DNA from: JAYYZW01 sp036339995
GTDB lineage: Bacteria > Pseudomonadota > Gammaproteobacteria > Ga0077536
Assembly (NCBI GenBank): GCA_036339995.1
Contig: JAYYZW010000025.1
Span: 1 to 38,770, forward strand
DNA length: 38,770 bases
Direction: 5' to 3'
Below the pieces are notes generated by a model that saw only the letters and a program-made list of their open reading frames with translations, searched no databases and was not told the DNA's origin. Positions 8,092 through 17,810 of the stretch are shown here, one piece after another (positions within the stretch are counted from its first letter, which is position 1; every line of letters begins with the position of its first letter). The translations under genes and the position numbers were made by a program.

Positions 8092-8175
8092 TGAAGCAGC
8101 CCAAACGGAGCGAGGTAATTTCGAGAGGCCGAACCTGCGTCCAGGGCACCCTTGATTGCGGTCCAGGTATCGGCG

Positions 8176-8382
8176 TTATCGCTTAGGGTGAAGCCGAGCT
8201 TGATGGCGAGCTACCAGCATTTGACCTTGCCATCGGCGACGTCGCCGCGGATGTTTCACCTCAAACCAGCGAATGTTATTCAGCGAGGCGTCGGCCTTGA
8301 CCACCGCCTTGTTCACGGCATCTTCCATGGATTGTGTCGATGTGCCGGTAATTTCAATAATTTCATAAACGTGGTCCGTCAT
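8176..8382 (-). pseudogene. Dodecin relic (frameshift plus TAG)
   Basis: Dodecins are about 68-residue flavin-storing proteins that form hollow dodecamers. The N-terminal two thirds are intact: MTDHVYEIIEITGTSTQS, then LNNIRWFEV containing the flavin-stacking Trp. A one-base insertion near 8254 throws the frame into an Arg-rich tail. The expected continuation IRGDVADGKVKCW / LAIKLGFTLSDN is found in the next frame, but it also carries a TAG (8211-8213) where relatives have Gln or a similar residue. Two independent lesions make it a pseudogene rather than a single sequencing error. Confidence 0.85.
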
Positions 8383-8619
8383 TTCGGCTGACCTCTTCGC
8401 TTCGTGTTCTTCGAAGGTCCAACTTTACTCCCAATGTGCGACCGGGTCTCACCGGATCCGTTTTGCACTAATTCGAATTGCGCACCATCGCCATCTCGAA
8501 TCGAGGGCTCCGCTGTTCGGGCGTCGGTTACGTTAGAATCCAATACTGCATGCAAACCGCAGCTGTACTGCACGATGCCTATCGAGTCAAAAGGGCTCAA
8601 GTATTCAAGGGGGACAACG

Positions 8620-10695
8620 ATGGAGCTACGCCGGACCTGGTTTTTCAGTCTTTTCATGATCATCGGCTTGCCGTATGCAGCGGGCGCTACCATCGTCGAT
8701 GACGCGACGCTTGCCGAGGAGGCTGAGGGCGACAACTGGCTGGCCTACGGGCGGACGTACGCCGAAACACGCTTTAGTCCGCTCGATCAGATCAACGAAG
8801 ATTCGGTAAATCGCTTAGGCGTCGGCTGGTATCTCGATTTGCCCACCGACCGCTCTCTCATCGGCACGCCCTTGGTGGTCGACGGCATTCTCTATTTCAC
8901 CGGCAGCTTCAGCGTGACGCGCGCCGTCGACGCGCGAACGGGCAAGATCCTGTGGGAATACGATCCCAAGTCCATCGAGCACGCGGGCGATCGCTTGCGC
9001 ATCATGTGGGATTCGAGCCGCGGGCTCGCCTACTGGAAAGGCAAGGTCATCATCGCCACCATCGACGGCCGCCTGGTCGCGATCGACGCGAAGACCGGCA
9101 AACGCGTGTGGGAAACGATGACAGTCGATCCGAGGCGTGCCTTCTACATTACCGGCGCGCCGAAGGTCTTTCGCGGCAAGGTCATCATCGGCAACGGCGG
9201 CACCGAGCAGGAGGCCGCGCGCGGTTACGTCACGGCCTACGATGCCGAAACGGGTAAACAGGCGTGGCGCTTTTGGATCGTGCCCGGTAATCCGGCGGAC
9301 GGCTTCGAGAGCGAAGCGATGGCCATGGCTGCGAAGACCTGGACCGGTGAGTGGTGGAAACATGGCGGGGGCGGAAACGCGTGGAACGGTATCACCTACG
9401 ATCCGGAATTCAAGCAGGTTCTGGTCGGGACGGGCAACGGGTCGCCGTGGAATCGGAAGATCCGCAGCCCCGGCGGCGGCGATAACCTGTTCCTGTGCTC
9501 GATCGTCGCCCTCGACGCCGATACGGGCGAGTACAAATGGCATTACCAGACGGTGCCCGGGGAAACCTGGGACTACAATTCCAATATGGACATCGTGCTC
9601 GCCGATCTCAAGTACGGCGGGCAGACGATCAAGGCCTTGATGCACGCACCGAAGAACGGATTCTTCTACGTCATCAACCGTGCCAACGGGGAGCTGCTGT
9701 CGGCGGAGAAGATCGGCAAGGTAACCTGGGCTTCACACGTCGATCTGAAGAGCGGGCGTCCCGTGGAAATTGCCGGATCACGTTACGAGGACGGCGAAGA
9801 ACTGGTCTGGCCGAGTCCATACGGCGTGCACAACTGGCACGCCATGTCTTACAACCCGAACACCGGCCTGGTCTACATCCCGACCATTGAGATGCCGGCG
9901 CTGTTCAAGGATACGGGCATTGATCTCAAGTCTTGGAGTTCGCCGCATTTCTACGTCGGTACCGGCGTAGAATTCGGGCGCGCCGATACCCCGGCCGATT
10001 ACGGCACGGCGAAGCTCCTCGCCTGGGATCCAATCAAGCAGCAGAAAGTCTGGCAACACGATCTACCACCCCAATGGAACCCGGGGACCCTGACGACGGC
10101 GGGCAATCTCGTCTTCCAAGGCCGCGCCGACGGTGAGTTCGTCGCTTACAACGCCGAATCCGGCGAGCGTCTGTGGGCGGTTAAGCTCGGTTCGGGTATC
10201 TCCGCGCCCCCGGTTACTTACGCTATCGACGGCAAGCAGTACCTTTCCTTACTCGTCGGGTGGGGTGGTGCCGGTTTAATATCGGGCACGCTCGCCGCCC
10301 AGCATGGTTGGAAATACGGCGTACACCCCCGGCGGCTGTTCACCTTCATCCTCGATGGCAAGCTTGCAATCCCGCCATCGCCGCCGCCGGCTTTCGCTGA
10401 ACCAATCGACGTGCCGGACTTCGAGATCGATTCGGCGCTGGCGGAACACGGGCTCGACGTCTATGCCGAATCCTGTGTCCTCTGTCATGGCGGCGGCGCG
10501 GTTTCGGGCGGCTACGCCACCGATTTGCGGGAATCGCCGATCGCCTTGTCGCGTGATGCATTCAGGGAAGTGGTTGTCGATGGCAGTAAACTCGCGAAGG
10601 GCATGCCGCGTTTCAGGCAATTTGCGGACCGGGAGATCGACGGTTTGCTCCACTACATTCGGAAGGAAGCGCGGAAGGCTGCCGTTGGAAACTGA
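8620..10695 (+). CDS. PQQ-dependent quinohaemoprotein dehydrogenase
   Basis: Periplasmic dehydrogenase oxidising an alcohol or sugar-type substrate, with pyrroloquinoline quinone in an eight-bladed propeller and electrons passed to a C-terminal cytochrome c. 691 residues from ATG 8620, set by an AAGGGGG six bases upstream and a signal peptide (RRTWFFSLFMIIGLPYAAGA). Propeller repeats are visible (AVDARTGKILWEY, AIDAKTGKRVW, AYDAETGKQAWRF, ALDADTGEYKW). The active-site strand reads GETWDYNSNMDIV, where the Asp of WDY is the expected catalytic base. The cytochrome domain has CVLCH (619-623) and a downstream candidate Met ligand in KGMPRF. The residue two after the catalytic Asp is Asn, neither the Ala of MxaF nor the Asp of lanthanide-dependent XoxF. 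No separate cytochrome or PQQ-synthesis genes are adjacent. Confidence 0.92.
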   Translation: MELRRTWFFSLFMIIGLPYAAGATIVDDATLAEEAEGDNWLAYGRTYAETRFSPLDQINEDSVNRLGVGWYLDLPTDRSLIGTPLVVDGILYFTGSFSVTRAVDARTGKILWEYDPKSIEHAGDRLRIMWDSSRGLAYWKGKVIIATIDGRLVAIDAKTGKRVWETMTVDPRRAFYITGAPKVFRGKVIIGNGGTEQEAARGYVTAYDAETGKQAWRFWIVPGNPADGFESEAMAMAAKTWTGEWWKHGGGGNAWNGITYDPEFKQVLVGTGNGSPWNRKIRSPGGGDNLFLCSIVALDADTGEYKWHYQTVPGETWDYNSNMDIVLADLKYGGQTIKALMHAPKNGFFYVINRANGELLSAEKIGKVTWASHVDLKSGRPVEIAGSRYEDGEELVWPSPYGVHNWHAMSYNPNTGLVYIPTIEMPALFKDTGIDLKSWSSPHFYVGTGVEFGRADTPADYGTAKLLAWDPIKQQKVWQHDLPPQWNPGTLTTAGNLVFQGRADGEFVAYNAESGERLWAVKLGSGISAPPVTYAIDGKQYLSLLVGWGGAGLISGTLAAQHGWKYGVHPRRLFTFILDGKLAIPPSPPPAFAEPIDVPDFEIDSALAEHGLDVYAESCVLCHGGGAVSGGYATDLRESPIALSRDAFREVVVDGSKLAKGMPRFRQFADREIDGLLHYIRKEARKAAVGN

Positions 10696-10697
10696 AC

Positions 10698-10789
10698 GAT
10701 CGTTCCAGCTAATGGGACAGATCTTGATTCGCCCGCAAGCGGGCTCCCACGGTGCTGTAGGAGCCCGCTTGCGGGCGAATGGAACGATC
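10698..10789. repeat. REP pair A (inverted, REPIN-like)
   Basis: Two 24-base units in inverted orientation, 10727-10750 and 10757-10780, with core GTAGGAGCCCGCTTGCGGG; outside them GATCGTTCC (698-706) and GGAACGATC (781-789) extend the palindrome. It lies between the PQQ dehydrogenase and ettA. The core closely resembles pseudomonad REP sequences, which are mobilised by RAYT transposases; none is in the window. Confidence 0.85.
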
Positions 10790-10871
10790 CGCCTCGGTCC
10801 GCGAACTGCGGCCTCGTACGGAATACCTTATCCCATCCACCGGACAGGTTAGTCGTCCCACGTTCAAAATG

Positions 10872-12548
10872 ATGGCACAGTACGTTTTCCAAATGAACCG
10901 GGTGGGGAAGCTAGTACCGCCCAAGCAACACATCCTGCGCGATATCTCGCTGAGCTTCTTCCCCGGCGCGAAAATCGGTGTACTGGGATTGAATGGCGCC
11001 GGGAAATCGACCCTGCTACGGATCATGGGCGGTATCGACCGGGACATCGAAGGCGAAGCGATTCCACTCAAAGGGCTCAGGATCGGGTACTTGCCGCAGG
11101 AGCCCCAACTCGATCCTGCGAAGGACGTGCGTGGCAATGTCGAAGAGGGACTGGGCGACATCTTGGCCCTGCTCGAACGCTTCAACGAGATTTTGATGCA
11201 GTTCGCCGAACCCATGAACGACGACGAGATGGACGCGCTGCTCGAAGAGCAGGGCACAGTGCAGACGGAAATCGATAACGTGGGCGGCTGGGAGGTCGAA
11301 CGCAAATTCGAAATCGCGGCCGACGCACTGCGTTTACCGCCCTGGGACGCGGACGTGACCGAGATTTCGGGCGGCGAGAGGCGGCGGGTCGCCCTGTGCC
11401 GCCTGCTTTTGTCAGAACCGGAAATGCTGCTGCTCGACGAGCCGACAAATCATCTCGACGCCGAGTCAGTGGCGTGGCTCGAGCGCTACCTCGAGCAGTA
11501 TTCCGGCACGGTCGTGGCAGTTACGCACGATCGCTACTTTCTCGACAACGTGGCCGGCTGGATCCTCGAACTCGATCGCGGCTACGGCATTCCCTGGGAG
11601 GGCAATTACTCGTCGTGGCTGGAGCAAAAAGAAACGCGGCTAGCACAGGAGGCGCGTGAGCAGGCGGCGCACCGCAAGTCCATCGCGGCGGAACTCGAAT
11701 GGGTGCGCGCCAATCCGCAAGGAAGACAGACGAAAAGCCGCGCGCGCCTGCAGCGCTTCGACGAGCTGCAATCAAAGGAATTCCAGCAGCGCAACGAGAC
11801 CAACGAGATATACATTCCACCGGGGCCCCGCCTCGGTGATCTCGTTATCGAGGTCGAGAATCTCACCAAGGGCTATGGCGAACGCTTGCTGATCGAGGCA
11901 CTCAGCTTCAGCCTGCCGCCCGGAGGCATCGTCGGCGTGATCGGGGCAAACGGCGCGGGCAAGTCGACGCTGTTCAAAATGCTTACCGGGCAGGAGCAAC
12001 CGGATGACGGTTCGATCAAGCTGGGCGCCACGGTGAAAATCGCCTACGTCGACCAGAGCCGCGATCTCCTCGACAGCGGGAAAACGGTGTGGGAAGAACT
12101 GTCCGGCGGACAGGACCAGCTGCGCGTTGGCGACTACGAAACGTCGTCACGTGCCTACATCGGCCGCTTCAATTTCAAAGGTCCGGGTCAACAAAAACAT
12201 ATCGGACAGTTGTCCGGCGGCGAGCGCAATCGCGTGCACCTCGCGAAGGTAGTGCTCAGCGGAGCCAACGTATTGTTTCTCGACGAACCCACTAACGACT
12301 TGGACGTTGAGACTCTGCGCGCGCTGGAGCAGGCGTTGCTCAACTTCCCGGGTTGCGTCGTCGTGATCTCTCACGACCGCTGGTTTCTGGATCGAATCGC
12401 GACGCATATACTGGCGTTCGAGGGCGACAGCCACGTGGAGTGGTTTCCCGGAAACTATGCCGACTACGAAGCGGATCGTCGCCGTCGCATCGGCGACGAC
12501 GCTGACAAGCCGCATCGCATCAAATTCAAGCCGGTGATGCGCACCTAG
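10872..12548 (+). CDS. ettA: Energy-dependent translational throttle protein EttA (ABC-F ATPase)
   Basis: Ribosome-associated ABC-F protein that binds the E site and gates the first elongation step according to the ATP/ADP ratio. About 558 residues, matching the E. coli protein block by block: MAQYVFQMNRVGK, Walker A GLNGAGKST and GANGAGKST, signatures SGGERRR and SGGERNR, Walker B LLLDEPTNHLD and LFLDEPTNDLD, and the inter-domain linker RNETNEIYIPPGPRLGD. The arm region between the first Walker A and signature is present (about residues 95-150). No membrane segments. ATG 10869 and 10872 are adjacent; 10872 gives the family N-terminus. It is flanked on both sides by REP pairs, so probably a single-gene unit. 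Confidence 0.97.
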   Translation: MAQYVFQMNRVGKLVPPKQHILRDISLSFFPGAKIGVLGLNGAGKSTLLRIMGGIDRDIEGEAIPLKGLRIGYLPQEPQLDPAKDVRGNVEEGLGDILALLERFNEILMQFAEPMNDDEMDALLEEQGTVQTEIDNVGGWEVERKFEIAADALRLPPWDADVTEISGGERRRVALCRLLLSEPEMLLLDEPTNHLDAESVAWLERYLEQYSGTVVAVTHDRYFLDNVAGWILELDRGYGIPWEGNYSSWLEQKETRLAQEAREQAAHRKSIAAELEWVRANPQGRQTKSRARLQRFDELQSKEFQQRNETNEIYIPPGPRLGDLVIEVENLTKGYGERLLIEALSFSLPPGGIVGVIGANGAGKSTLFKMLTGQEQPDDGSIKLGATVKIAYVDQSRDLLDSGKTVWEELSGGQDQLRVGDYETSSRAYIGRFNFKGPGQQKHIGQLSGGERNRVHLAKVVLSGANVLFLDEPTNDLDVETLRALEQALLNFPGCVVVISHDRWFLDRIATHILAFEGDSHVEWFPGNYADYEADRRRRIGDDADKPHRIKFKPVMRT

Positions 12549-12564
12549 ACCTTCTTGATCGTCC

Positions 12565-12635
12565 ATTCGCTGGCAAGCCGGCTCCTACAGATGAGGATTC
12601 CTCACGTGCCTGTAGGAGCCCGCTTGCGGACGAAT
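12565..12635. repeat. REP pair B (inverted, REPIN-like)
   Basis: Units 12565-12588 and 12612-12635 face each other across 23 bases. The left unit differs slightly from the common core (GCTGGCAAGCCGG stem with compensating changes), the right is the common form with one change. It begins 17 bases after the ettA stop and can fold as a terminator-like hairpin. Confidence 0.85.
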
Positions 12636-12656
12636 GCCAGGGCCTGGACTCTGTTT

Positions 12657-14915
12657 TTATGTCGAAGTGATGTTCGCCGCGATGAGCTTGTGCCACGGCG
12701 TACCGGCGAAGAAGTCGCGGTGATCGGATGATGTCAGTTCGTTAGTTGCCGCGCCCGTCCGCGTGGGACCGCCAATGGCGATCCCTGCATCGATCCCGAA
12801 GCCATTAGGCAGGGACACGTGGCCGGGCTGCATGCGCTCGGAGATCTCGACGACGACCTCGGCTTCGCCACTGCGCGTATTAAGCTTCGCGCGATCACCG
12901 TCGGCGAGCGACAGTCGTTCGGCGTCTTGCGGACAGATCCGGAGCGCTCCGTCCGGATCTTTTTTACGCCAGGCTTTGCCGCGCAGGATGGTGTTGGCGG
13001 TGTAGGCCCGTCGCTCGCCCGCGGATAACACGAAGGGATAATCGCCATTCGTAATCGATTCCGGGCCTTGCTCTAGCGATCGGAAGACCGGCAGCAGTTC
13101 GGGAATGTCGGCATGGATCCGGCCGTGCGGCGTGCGCACGCGCCGCCACCAAGGGGCGGGATCTGCGATAGAAAAAACGAAGCCGCGCGGGCTCGACAGG
13201 ATGGTGTCGAAAAGATTTTCGCCGAGCACGGGGCCTTCACCCGCTATGCCTGCGCGCTTGAGTGCTTCGGGTTCTCGCTGCGCGACAAAATGTGCAACAC
13301 CCCAGAGCGCGGCGGCCTGTCCGCAACCCTCGGGCAGGGTTGGACCGAGGACACGGTAGAGCACCACCGGAGCTATTTTCTGCAAGCCCGGATTGGCAAG
13401 CGAAGCGTCGAGAAAGGCCTTGGCGAAGGCCAGGCGGCCGCCGTTCTCAAGGGCCTGCTCTAACGCCGGAACTTCCGGCGGCATCGCGCCGATCGCTTCG
13501 ACCAGCCGTGCATGGATCTCCGCCTCGATCAAGACGTCCGCGTCATCCGGTGGCGCCATGATCGGATGGCGCAGATGAAAATAATTTTTTGGATACTCGA
13601 AGTTGAAGAAAGTCGCTTCGGCCTTTTCGTACTGTGTCGCGACGGGTAATACGTAATCGGCGTGCCGCGCCGTCTCGGTCATCGCCACGTCGATGACCAC
13701 GCTCAACTCGAGTTCTTCCATCGCGCGGACGAATTTCGGACTGTCCGCCAGGGAATGCGCGGGATTGGCGGTCTCGATCAACATCGCCCGGTAGCGACCT
13801 GGATGATCGCTCAGAATTTCCCCGGCGATAACATTGCATGGCACCATGCCGCCCAGTAGCGGTGCGCCGGCGACCGGCGAGCGCCGCTCGAAACTTGGAT
13901 TGCCGCTCATCAACGGGCGCATGACGTTGGGTATGAACTGCGAGCCCTTCTTGCCGAAGCTGCCCGTCACCAGCCAGGCGAGGCGGTGCAGGTAGCTCAC
14001 CAGGGTCGAATGGCGGTTCATCTGAACACCGAGATCTTCGTACCAGGCGACGCTTTCGGCGGCCGCGAGCCGCCGCGCCAGATCGCGGATCTGCGCCTCG
14101 GACACGCCGGCGTGGGCACAGTACGCTGCGATCGGGACCGCGCGAATTATGGGTAGTACTTCGTCCATGCCGTCTACGTGCGCTTCCAGCCATGCGGATT
14201 TACTCAAGCCTTCCTCGACGATGACGGCGACTAGCGCCGCGAGCGCCCAGGCGTCGGTACCGGGTTTGACCCTGACGTGAACGTCGGCAATATCGGCCGT
14301 CTCGCTTAGCCGTGGGTCGAAGACCACCAGGGTGCGCTTCGGATCGCGCGCGATCGTCCTGAGCGCGACGCGCGCACGCGGTATGCCGTGTGAGTGCCAG
14401 GGATTCTTGCCGATGAAAACAGCGACCTCACAATTTTCGAAATCCCCGGTGCGCGCATACGCGCCGAACATGCTGGCCGCGACCCAGCCTTCACCGGTCT
14501 TCTCCTGCGCAAGCGCGTTGGAGCGGTATTTACCACCGAGCGCCGCTACCGTGCTCAAACCATAAGCGCCGGGCATGTGATTGCCCTGACCGCCACCACC
14601 GTAATAGAAGATCTTCTCGCCGCCGTAGGTGTCGCGTACGGAGCAGAGTTTTTCCGCGATTTCATTGATCGCGGTATCCCAATCGATCGCTTCGAACGAG
14701 CCGTTCGCTTTGCGTCGCAGTGGCCGCGTGACCCGGTCTGCACCGTTCTGGTAGAAGTCGATACGAGAGGCTTTCTGACACAGGTATCCCCGCGAGGCGG
14801 GATGGGCCTCGTCGCCGCGTATTTTCTCGATGGTGCGGCCGTCGTCCGCAAGCATGATCTCGATGCCGCAATTGTTTTCGCACAGCATGCAGGCGCTCGG
14901 TTGCCAGTCAGACAT
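12657..14915 (-). CDS. Molybdopterin (bis-MGD) oxidoreductase, single-subunit type
   Basis: 752-residue DMSO-reductase-superfamily protein. Start ATG 14915 is set by AGGAA eight bases upstream. The N-terminal [4Fe-4S] ligands are C9, C12, C16 and C46, followed by the relay Lys K48. No twin-arginine signal is seen, so it is probably cytoplasmic. The C-terminal MGD-binding domain includes SLPNGFGIDAG. In the stretch where other family members carry the Cys, Sec or Ser molybdenum ligand it reads SNALAQEKTGEGWV (132-145), with no Cys or Sec; the ligand cannot be assigned by eye. Substrate is unknown: formate-dehydrogenase-like and nitrate/thiosulfate-reductase-like members all share this layout. 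No iron-sulfur or membrane partner subunit is adjacent. The upstream gene on the same strand is an NTF2-like protein 156 bases away. Confidence 0.88.
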   Translation of the reverse strand: MSDWQPSACMLCENNCGIEIMLADDGRTIEKIRGDEAHPASRGYLCQKASRIDFYQNGADRVTRPLRRKANGSFEAIDWDTAINEIAEKLCSVRDTYGGEKIFYYGGGGQGNHMPGAYGLSTVAALGGKYRSNALAQEKTGEGWVAASMFGAYARTGDFENCEVAVFIGKNPWHSHGIPRARVALRTIARDPKRTLVVFDPRLSETADIADVHVRVKPGTDAWALAALVAVIVEEGLSKSAWLEAHVDGMDEVLPIIRAVPIAAYCAHAGVSEAQIRDLARRLAAAESVAWYEDLGVQMNRHSTLVSYLHRLAWLVTGSFGKKGSQFIPNVMRPLMSGNPSFERRSPVAGAPLLGGMVPCNVIAGEILSDHPGRYRAMLIETANPAHSLADSPKFVRAMEELELSVVIDVAMTETARHADYVLPVATQYEKAEATFFNFEYPKNYFHLRHPIMAPPDDADVLIEAEIHARLVEAIGAMPPEVPALEQALENGGRLAFAKAFLDASLANPGLQKIAPVVLYRVLGPTLPEGCGQAAALWGVAHFVAQREPEALKRAGIAGEGPVLGENLFDTILSSPRGFVFSIADPAPWWRRVRTPHGRIHADIPELLPVFRSLEQGPESITNGDYPFVLSAGERRAYTANTILRGKAWRKKDPDGALRICPQDAERLSLADGDRAKLNTRSGEAEVVVEISERMQPGHVSLPNGFGIDAGIAIGGPTRTGAATNELTSSDHRDFFAGTPWHKLIAANITST

Positions 14916-15071
14916 AGGGAGATTCCTGTCGATAATCGGCTCAAGAAGCAAACACTATGGTATCAGCGGTGGGGTAAATCGGTATAGCGGAAGCACGTGC
15001 GCCATCCGAATGAGCGAGGATTCGCCGGCACCCCACCCGCGCGCCAAGGGTCGGCATCTGAGCGCGGCCGA

Positions 15072-15461
15072 TTAAGCGGTATCGATTTTCAGCGCCGACT
15101 CCGGCGGGTGCGCGAGCAAGGCGGAGATCTCCCATCTAGCCTCGGTTTTGATCAATGTAGAAGTGGCGCCCAGGTGTTCGAGGACAGATTCATCCGCATA
15201 ACGCAGCCACAGCATGCTCGCCATCGGCAGGCCTTCGCCGTGAACCGCGATGTCGCTTTCCGCCGGTACGCTGTGGGTGAAACTTTGTTCCCGCAGCGCT
15301 CCCATGATCCCGCCGAACATCGACTCGAAGGATTTTTCGTCGGCAATCGTGACGACGCCATCGACGGCCGTCAATTGAACGGATAGATGGAAAAATTTAC
15401 GAAAGTTTGTGAGGTCCAATCTCGAAAATTTCGCGGTCAGTTCGTCGTACATCTCCAGCAT
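15072..15461 (-). CDS. NTF2/SnoaL-like small protein
   Basis: A 129-residue protein with the expected pattern of an NTF2-like cone: an N-terminal helix pair, MYDELTAKFSRLDLTNFRKFF, then strands with LSVQLTAVDGV, and a closing FW-type strand TEARWEISALLAH. Such folds serve as small enzymes or binding proteins, and no catalytic residue can be assigned. Start ATG 15461, 187 bases from the divergent TTG start of the N-acyl-D-amino-acid deacylase. Assignment is from pattern only. Confidence 0.6.
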   Translation of the reverse strand: MLEMYDELTAKFSRLDLTNFRKFFHLSVQLTAVDGVVTIADEKSFESMFGGIMGALREQSFTHSVPAESDIAVHGEGLPMASMLWLRYADESVLEHLGATSTLIKTEARWEISALLAHPPESALKIDTA

Positions 15462-15648
15462 TTCAGTCTTTATCTGTGCTCAATTTTCTTTCCCCCTGGT
15501 GCTTTGCTATCGGCCGCCTGAAACGCTGGGACAGTGACATGGTAGGGCATTGATAGAACGTTCGGTGGTCTTGATTCGTACGGCCATGTTAAATTAGGCA
15601 AGCCCGCCTCAAGCGGGAAGCAGTCCAGCCGCGATCAGGGGAAAACCG

Positions 15649-17367
15649 TTGCCGAAATTCGACCTCGTCATCAAGCATGGAACCGTCATAGATGGAACTC
15701 GGGTTCCCCGCTACCGGGCCGACGTCGGCATACGTGCGGGCATCATCGCCGAAATCGGCCATATCAATGCGGACGAGGGTGCACGCGTCCTGGACGCCGA
15801 CGGCCTCATCGTCGCCCCCGGCTTCGTCGATCTGCACACGCACTACGACGCGCAGTTGTTCTGGGACCCTTACTGCACCCTGTCGGGCTGGCATGGGATC
15901 ACTTCTGCCGTCATCGGCAACTGCGGCTTCGGCTTCGCGCCGGTCCGCCCGGAGATGCGCGAGCGCGCCATGCTCTCGATGACGCGGGTCGAGGCGATTC
16001 CCTACGCCTCGATGAAGGCAGGTCTGCCGTGGGATTGGGTCACTTTTCCCGAGTTTCTCGACAGCGTCGACCGTGCGCCGAAGGCGATCAACCTGCTGCC
16101 CTACGTGCCAGTCGGCCCCCTGTTGATATGGGTCATGGGCCTCGAGGACGCCAAGGCCGGGCGCATGCCAACCGACGCGGAACATGCCGAGATGCGGCGC
16201 TTGCTCGAAGCCTCTCTCGACGCGGGCGGCTGCGGCTGGTCCGCGCAACGCTTGATGCCCGATGGGCCGTCGGCAGTTCAGAACGATTACGATGGCACAC
16301 CGATGGTTACCGACGTCATGCACGACGAGACTTGCGAGATGCTCGCCGGAGTGCTTGGCGAGCGTAACCAGGGCTTCATGCAAATGACCATTTCGTCCGG
16401 CGATTACCGGGCCGATCGCGCGCACATGGAAAAACTCTCGACTATCAGCGGTCGGCCGTTGCTGTGGAACGTGCTGCAGATTTACGACCACAAGCCTGAA
16501 GTCCACCGGGAAGCCCTAGCATGGATCAGAAGTTGCCGTGACCGAGGTATCCGTGTGTGCGCTCAGGGGCTGACGACGGACGCCGGTTTCGCATTCACCT
16601 TCGAGGATTGGAACCTGTGGGACGACCGCCCGGCCTGGCGCGAGGCAACGGTGGGTACGGTCGCCGAACGCCTGGCCAAGCTCGCCGATCCCGAGCGGCG
16701 CCCCGGCCTGCGCGCGCCGCGGCCACTCACCGTAACGGGACCGATCGAGGACATCGTCGTAACAGGGCCGACATCGCCCGAGACCGAACCGTACCGGGAT
16801 ATGATGATCGGCGCGATCGCGGCGCAGCTCGGCAAGGACCCGGTCGACGCCCTGCTCGACATTGCGGTTCAAGACGAACTCGGGACCGAGTTCTTCGCGG
16901 CTCCGGCGCACGGCTCGAATAAGTACCTGAAGGAGATCGTCGCCGATCCTTATGTCATCTTCGGCGTCTCCGATGGTGGAGCCCACACCAAGTTCCTGAC
17001 GGCGGGACGCTACCCGACGGAAACGCTGTGTAAGATCGTTCGCGAACTGGGCATGCTAAGCCTCGAAGAAGCGCACTGGCGTCTGAGCGCGCTGCCGGCG
17101 ATGGTCGCGGGTTTCGAGGACCGGGGCATGCTTAAACGCGGCGCGCCGGCCGATATCCTCGTGTACGACTATGACAATCTCGAAGTTTTGCCGGCCGAAA
17201 TCGTCCACGACCTGCCGGGCGAGGAATGGCGGCGGATCCAGCGTGCGAAGGGTTACCGATACATCATCGTCAATGGTGAGGTTACCGTCGACGACGATCA
17301 GGAGACGAATACCTACTCGGGAAAGCTACTTCGATTCGGTGGGCATCGGATCACGGCGGCCGCCTGA
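15649..17367 (+). CDS. N-acyl-D-amino-acid deacylase family amidohydrolase
   Basis: Amidohydrolase-superfamily TIM-barrel metalloenzyme that releases D-amino acids from N-acyl forms, or a relative acting on other cyclic or acyl amides. Start is TTG 15649, supported by AGGGGA six bases upstream; there is no ATG in a sensible place. Seen: VAPGFVDLHTHYDAQLFWDP with the HxH metal pair (about residues 58-60), the subfamily block VIGNCGFGFAPV and a C-terminal VSDGGAHTKFLTAGRYPTE carrying the conserved barrel-end Asp/His. At 572 residues it is longer than classical D-aminoacylases (about 480-500) but normal for this environmental subgroup. It stands alone on the plus strand. Confidence 0.88.
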   Translation: MPKFDLVIKHGTVIDGTRVPRYRADVGIRAGIIAEIGHINADEGARVLDADGLIVAPGFVDLHTHYDAQLFWDPYCTLSGWHGITSAVIGNCGFGFAPVRPEMRERAMLSMTRVEAIPYASMKAGLPWDWVTFPEFLDSVDRAPKAINLLPYVPVGPLLIWVMGLEDAKAGRMPTDAEHAEMRRLLEASLDAGGCGWSAQRLMPDGPSAVQNDYDGTPMVTDVMHDETCEMLAGVLGERNQGFMQMTISSGDYRADRAHMEKLSTISGRPLLWNVLQIYDHKPEVHREALAWIRSCRDRGIRVCAQGLTTDAGFAFTFEDWNLWDDRPAWREATVGTVAERLAKLADPERRPGLRAPRPLTVTGPIEDIVVTGPTSPETEPYRDMMIGAIAAQLGKDPVDALLDIAVQDELGTEFFAAPAHGSNKYLKEIVADPYVIFGVSDGGAHTKFLTAGRYPTETLCKIVRELGMLSLEEAHWRLSALPAMVAGFEDRGMLKRGAPADILVYDYDNLEVLPAEIVHDLPGEEWRRIQRAKGYRYIIVNGEVTVDDDQETNTYSGKLLRFGGHRITAAA

Positions 17368-17410
17368 CCGGGTCACAACATAGCGGGCAATCGTCGGCCT
17401 GTTGCTGTCG

Positions 17411-17761
17411 TCAACTGATGACGCGCGGTTTTAAATCCTCCCAGGTGGCGTCGAGGGAGTATTCCTGCTGGCGCTGACTTTTTGTCTGCTGACCCGGCGT
17501 TCTCCACGAGTTGCCTTTAAACAGGCCCTTGTCGTAAGCGAGTCTTTTCTCCGGATCGGTCAGGATTTCGAATGCTTCATTGATCACCGGCGCATTCCAG
17601 TGATCGCGGCCCAGGTCGGGATGCGGCCTGAGCTTTTGCATGATCGTGCGGTAGCTCGCCTACAAGATCTCCATGGGTGCATCGGGCTGAACATACAGGA
17701 TGCGGTAGGAATTACGCTGGTTCGACTTGGCTTTCTCACATGCTATCGGATAGAAATCCTT
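17411..17761 (-). pseudogene. J-domain (DnaJ-like) protein relic
   Basis: The conceptual reading DFYPIACEKAKSNQRNSY is followed by RILYVQPDAPMEIL, a TAG at 17660-17662, then ASYRTIMQKLRPHPDLGRD and INEAFEILTDPEKRLAYD. It contains the HPD motif that stimulates Hsp70 ATPase and the NEAFEIL helix. Two lesions are seen: the codon expected to be the start is AAG (17759-17761) with a TAG two codons upstream of it, and the internal TAG stands where a Lys-type residue is expected. A truncated product could only start at the ATG 17641 inside the domain. Confidence 0.82.
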
Positions 17762-17810
17762 GATTAACTACCCCCTGTTAGCGGTCTCTCACGCGGAATA
17801 TTGGGTGCGC

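Noticed and set aside
8404..8619. 72-residue N-terminal extension of the PQQ dehydrogenase
   Set aside because: The ATG at 8620 has a good Shine-Dalgarno and opens a signal peptide; the extension has no family match.
8815..9645. 276-codon minus-strand frame opposite the PQQ dehydrogenase
   Set aside because: It mirrors the codon pattern of the real gene, has no recognised domain and no ribosome-binding site. The same applies to long antisense frames at 15589-16506 and 36895-37776.
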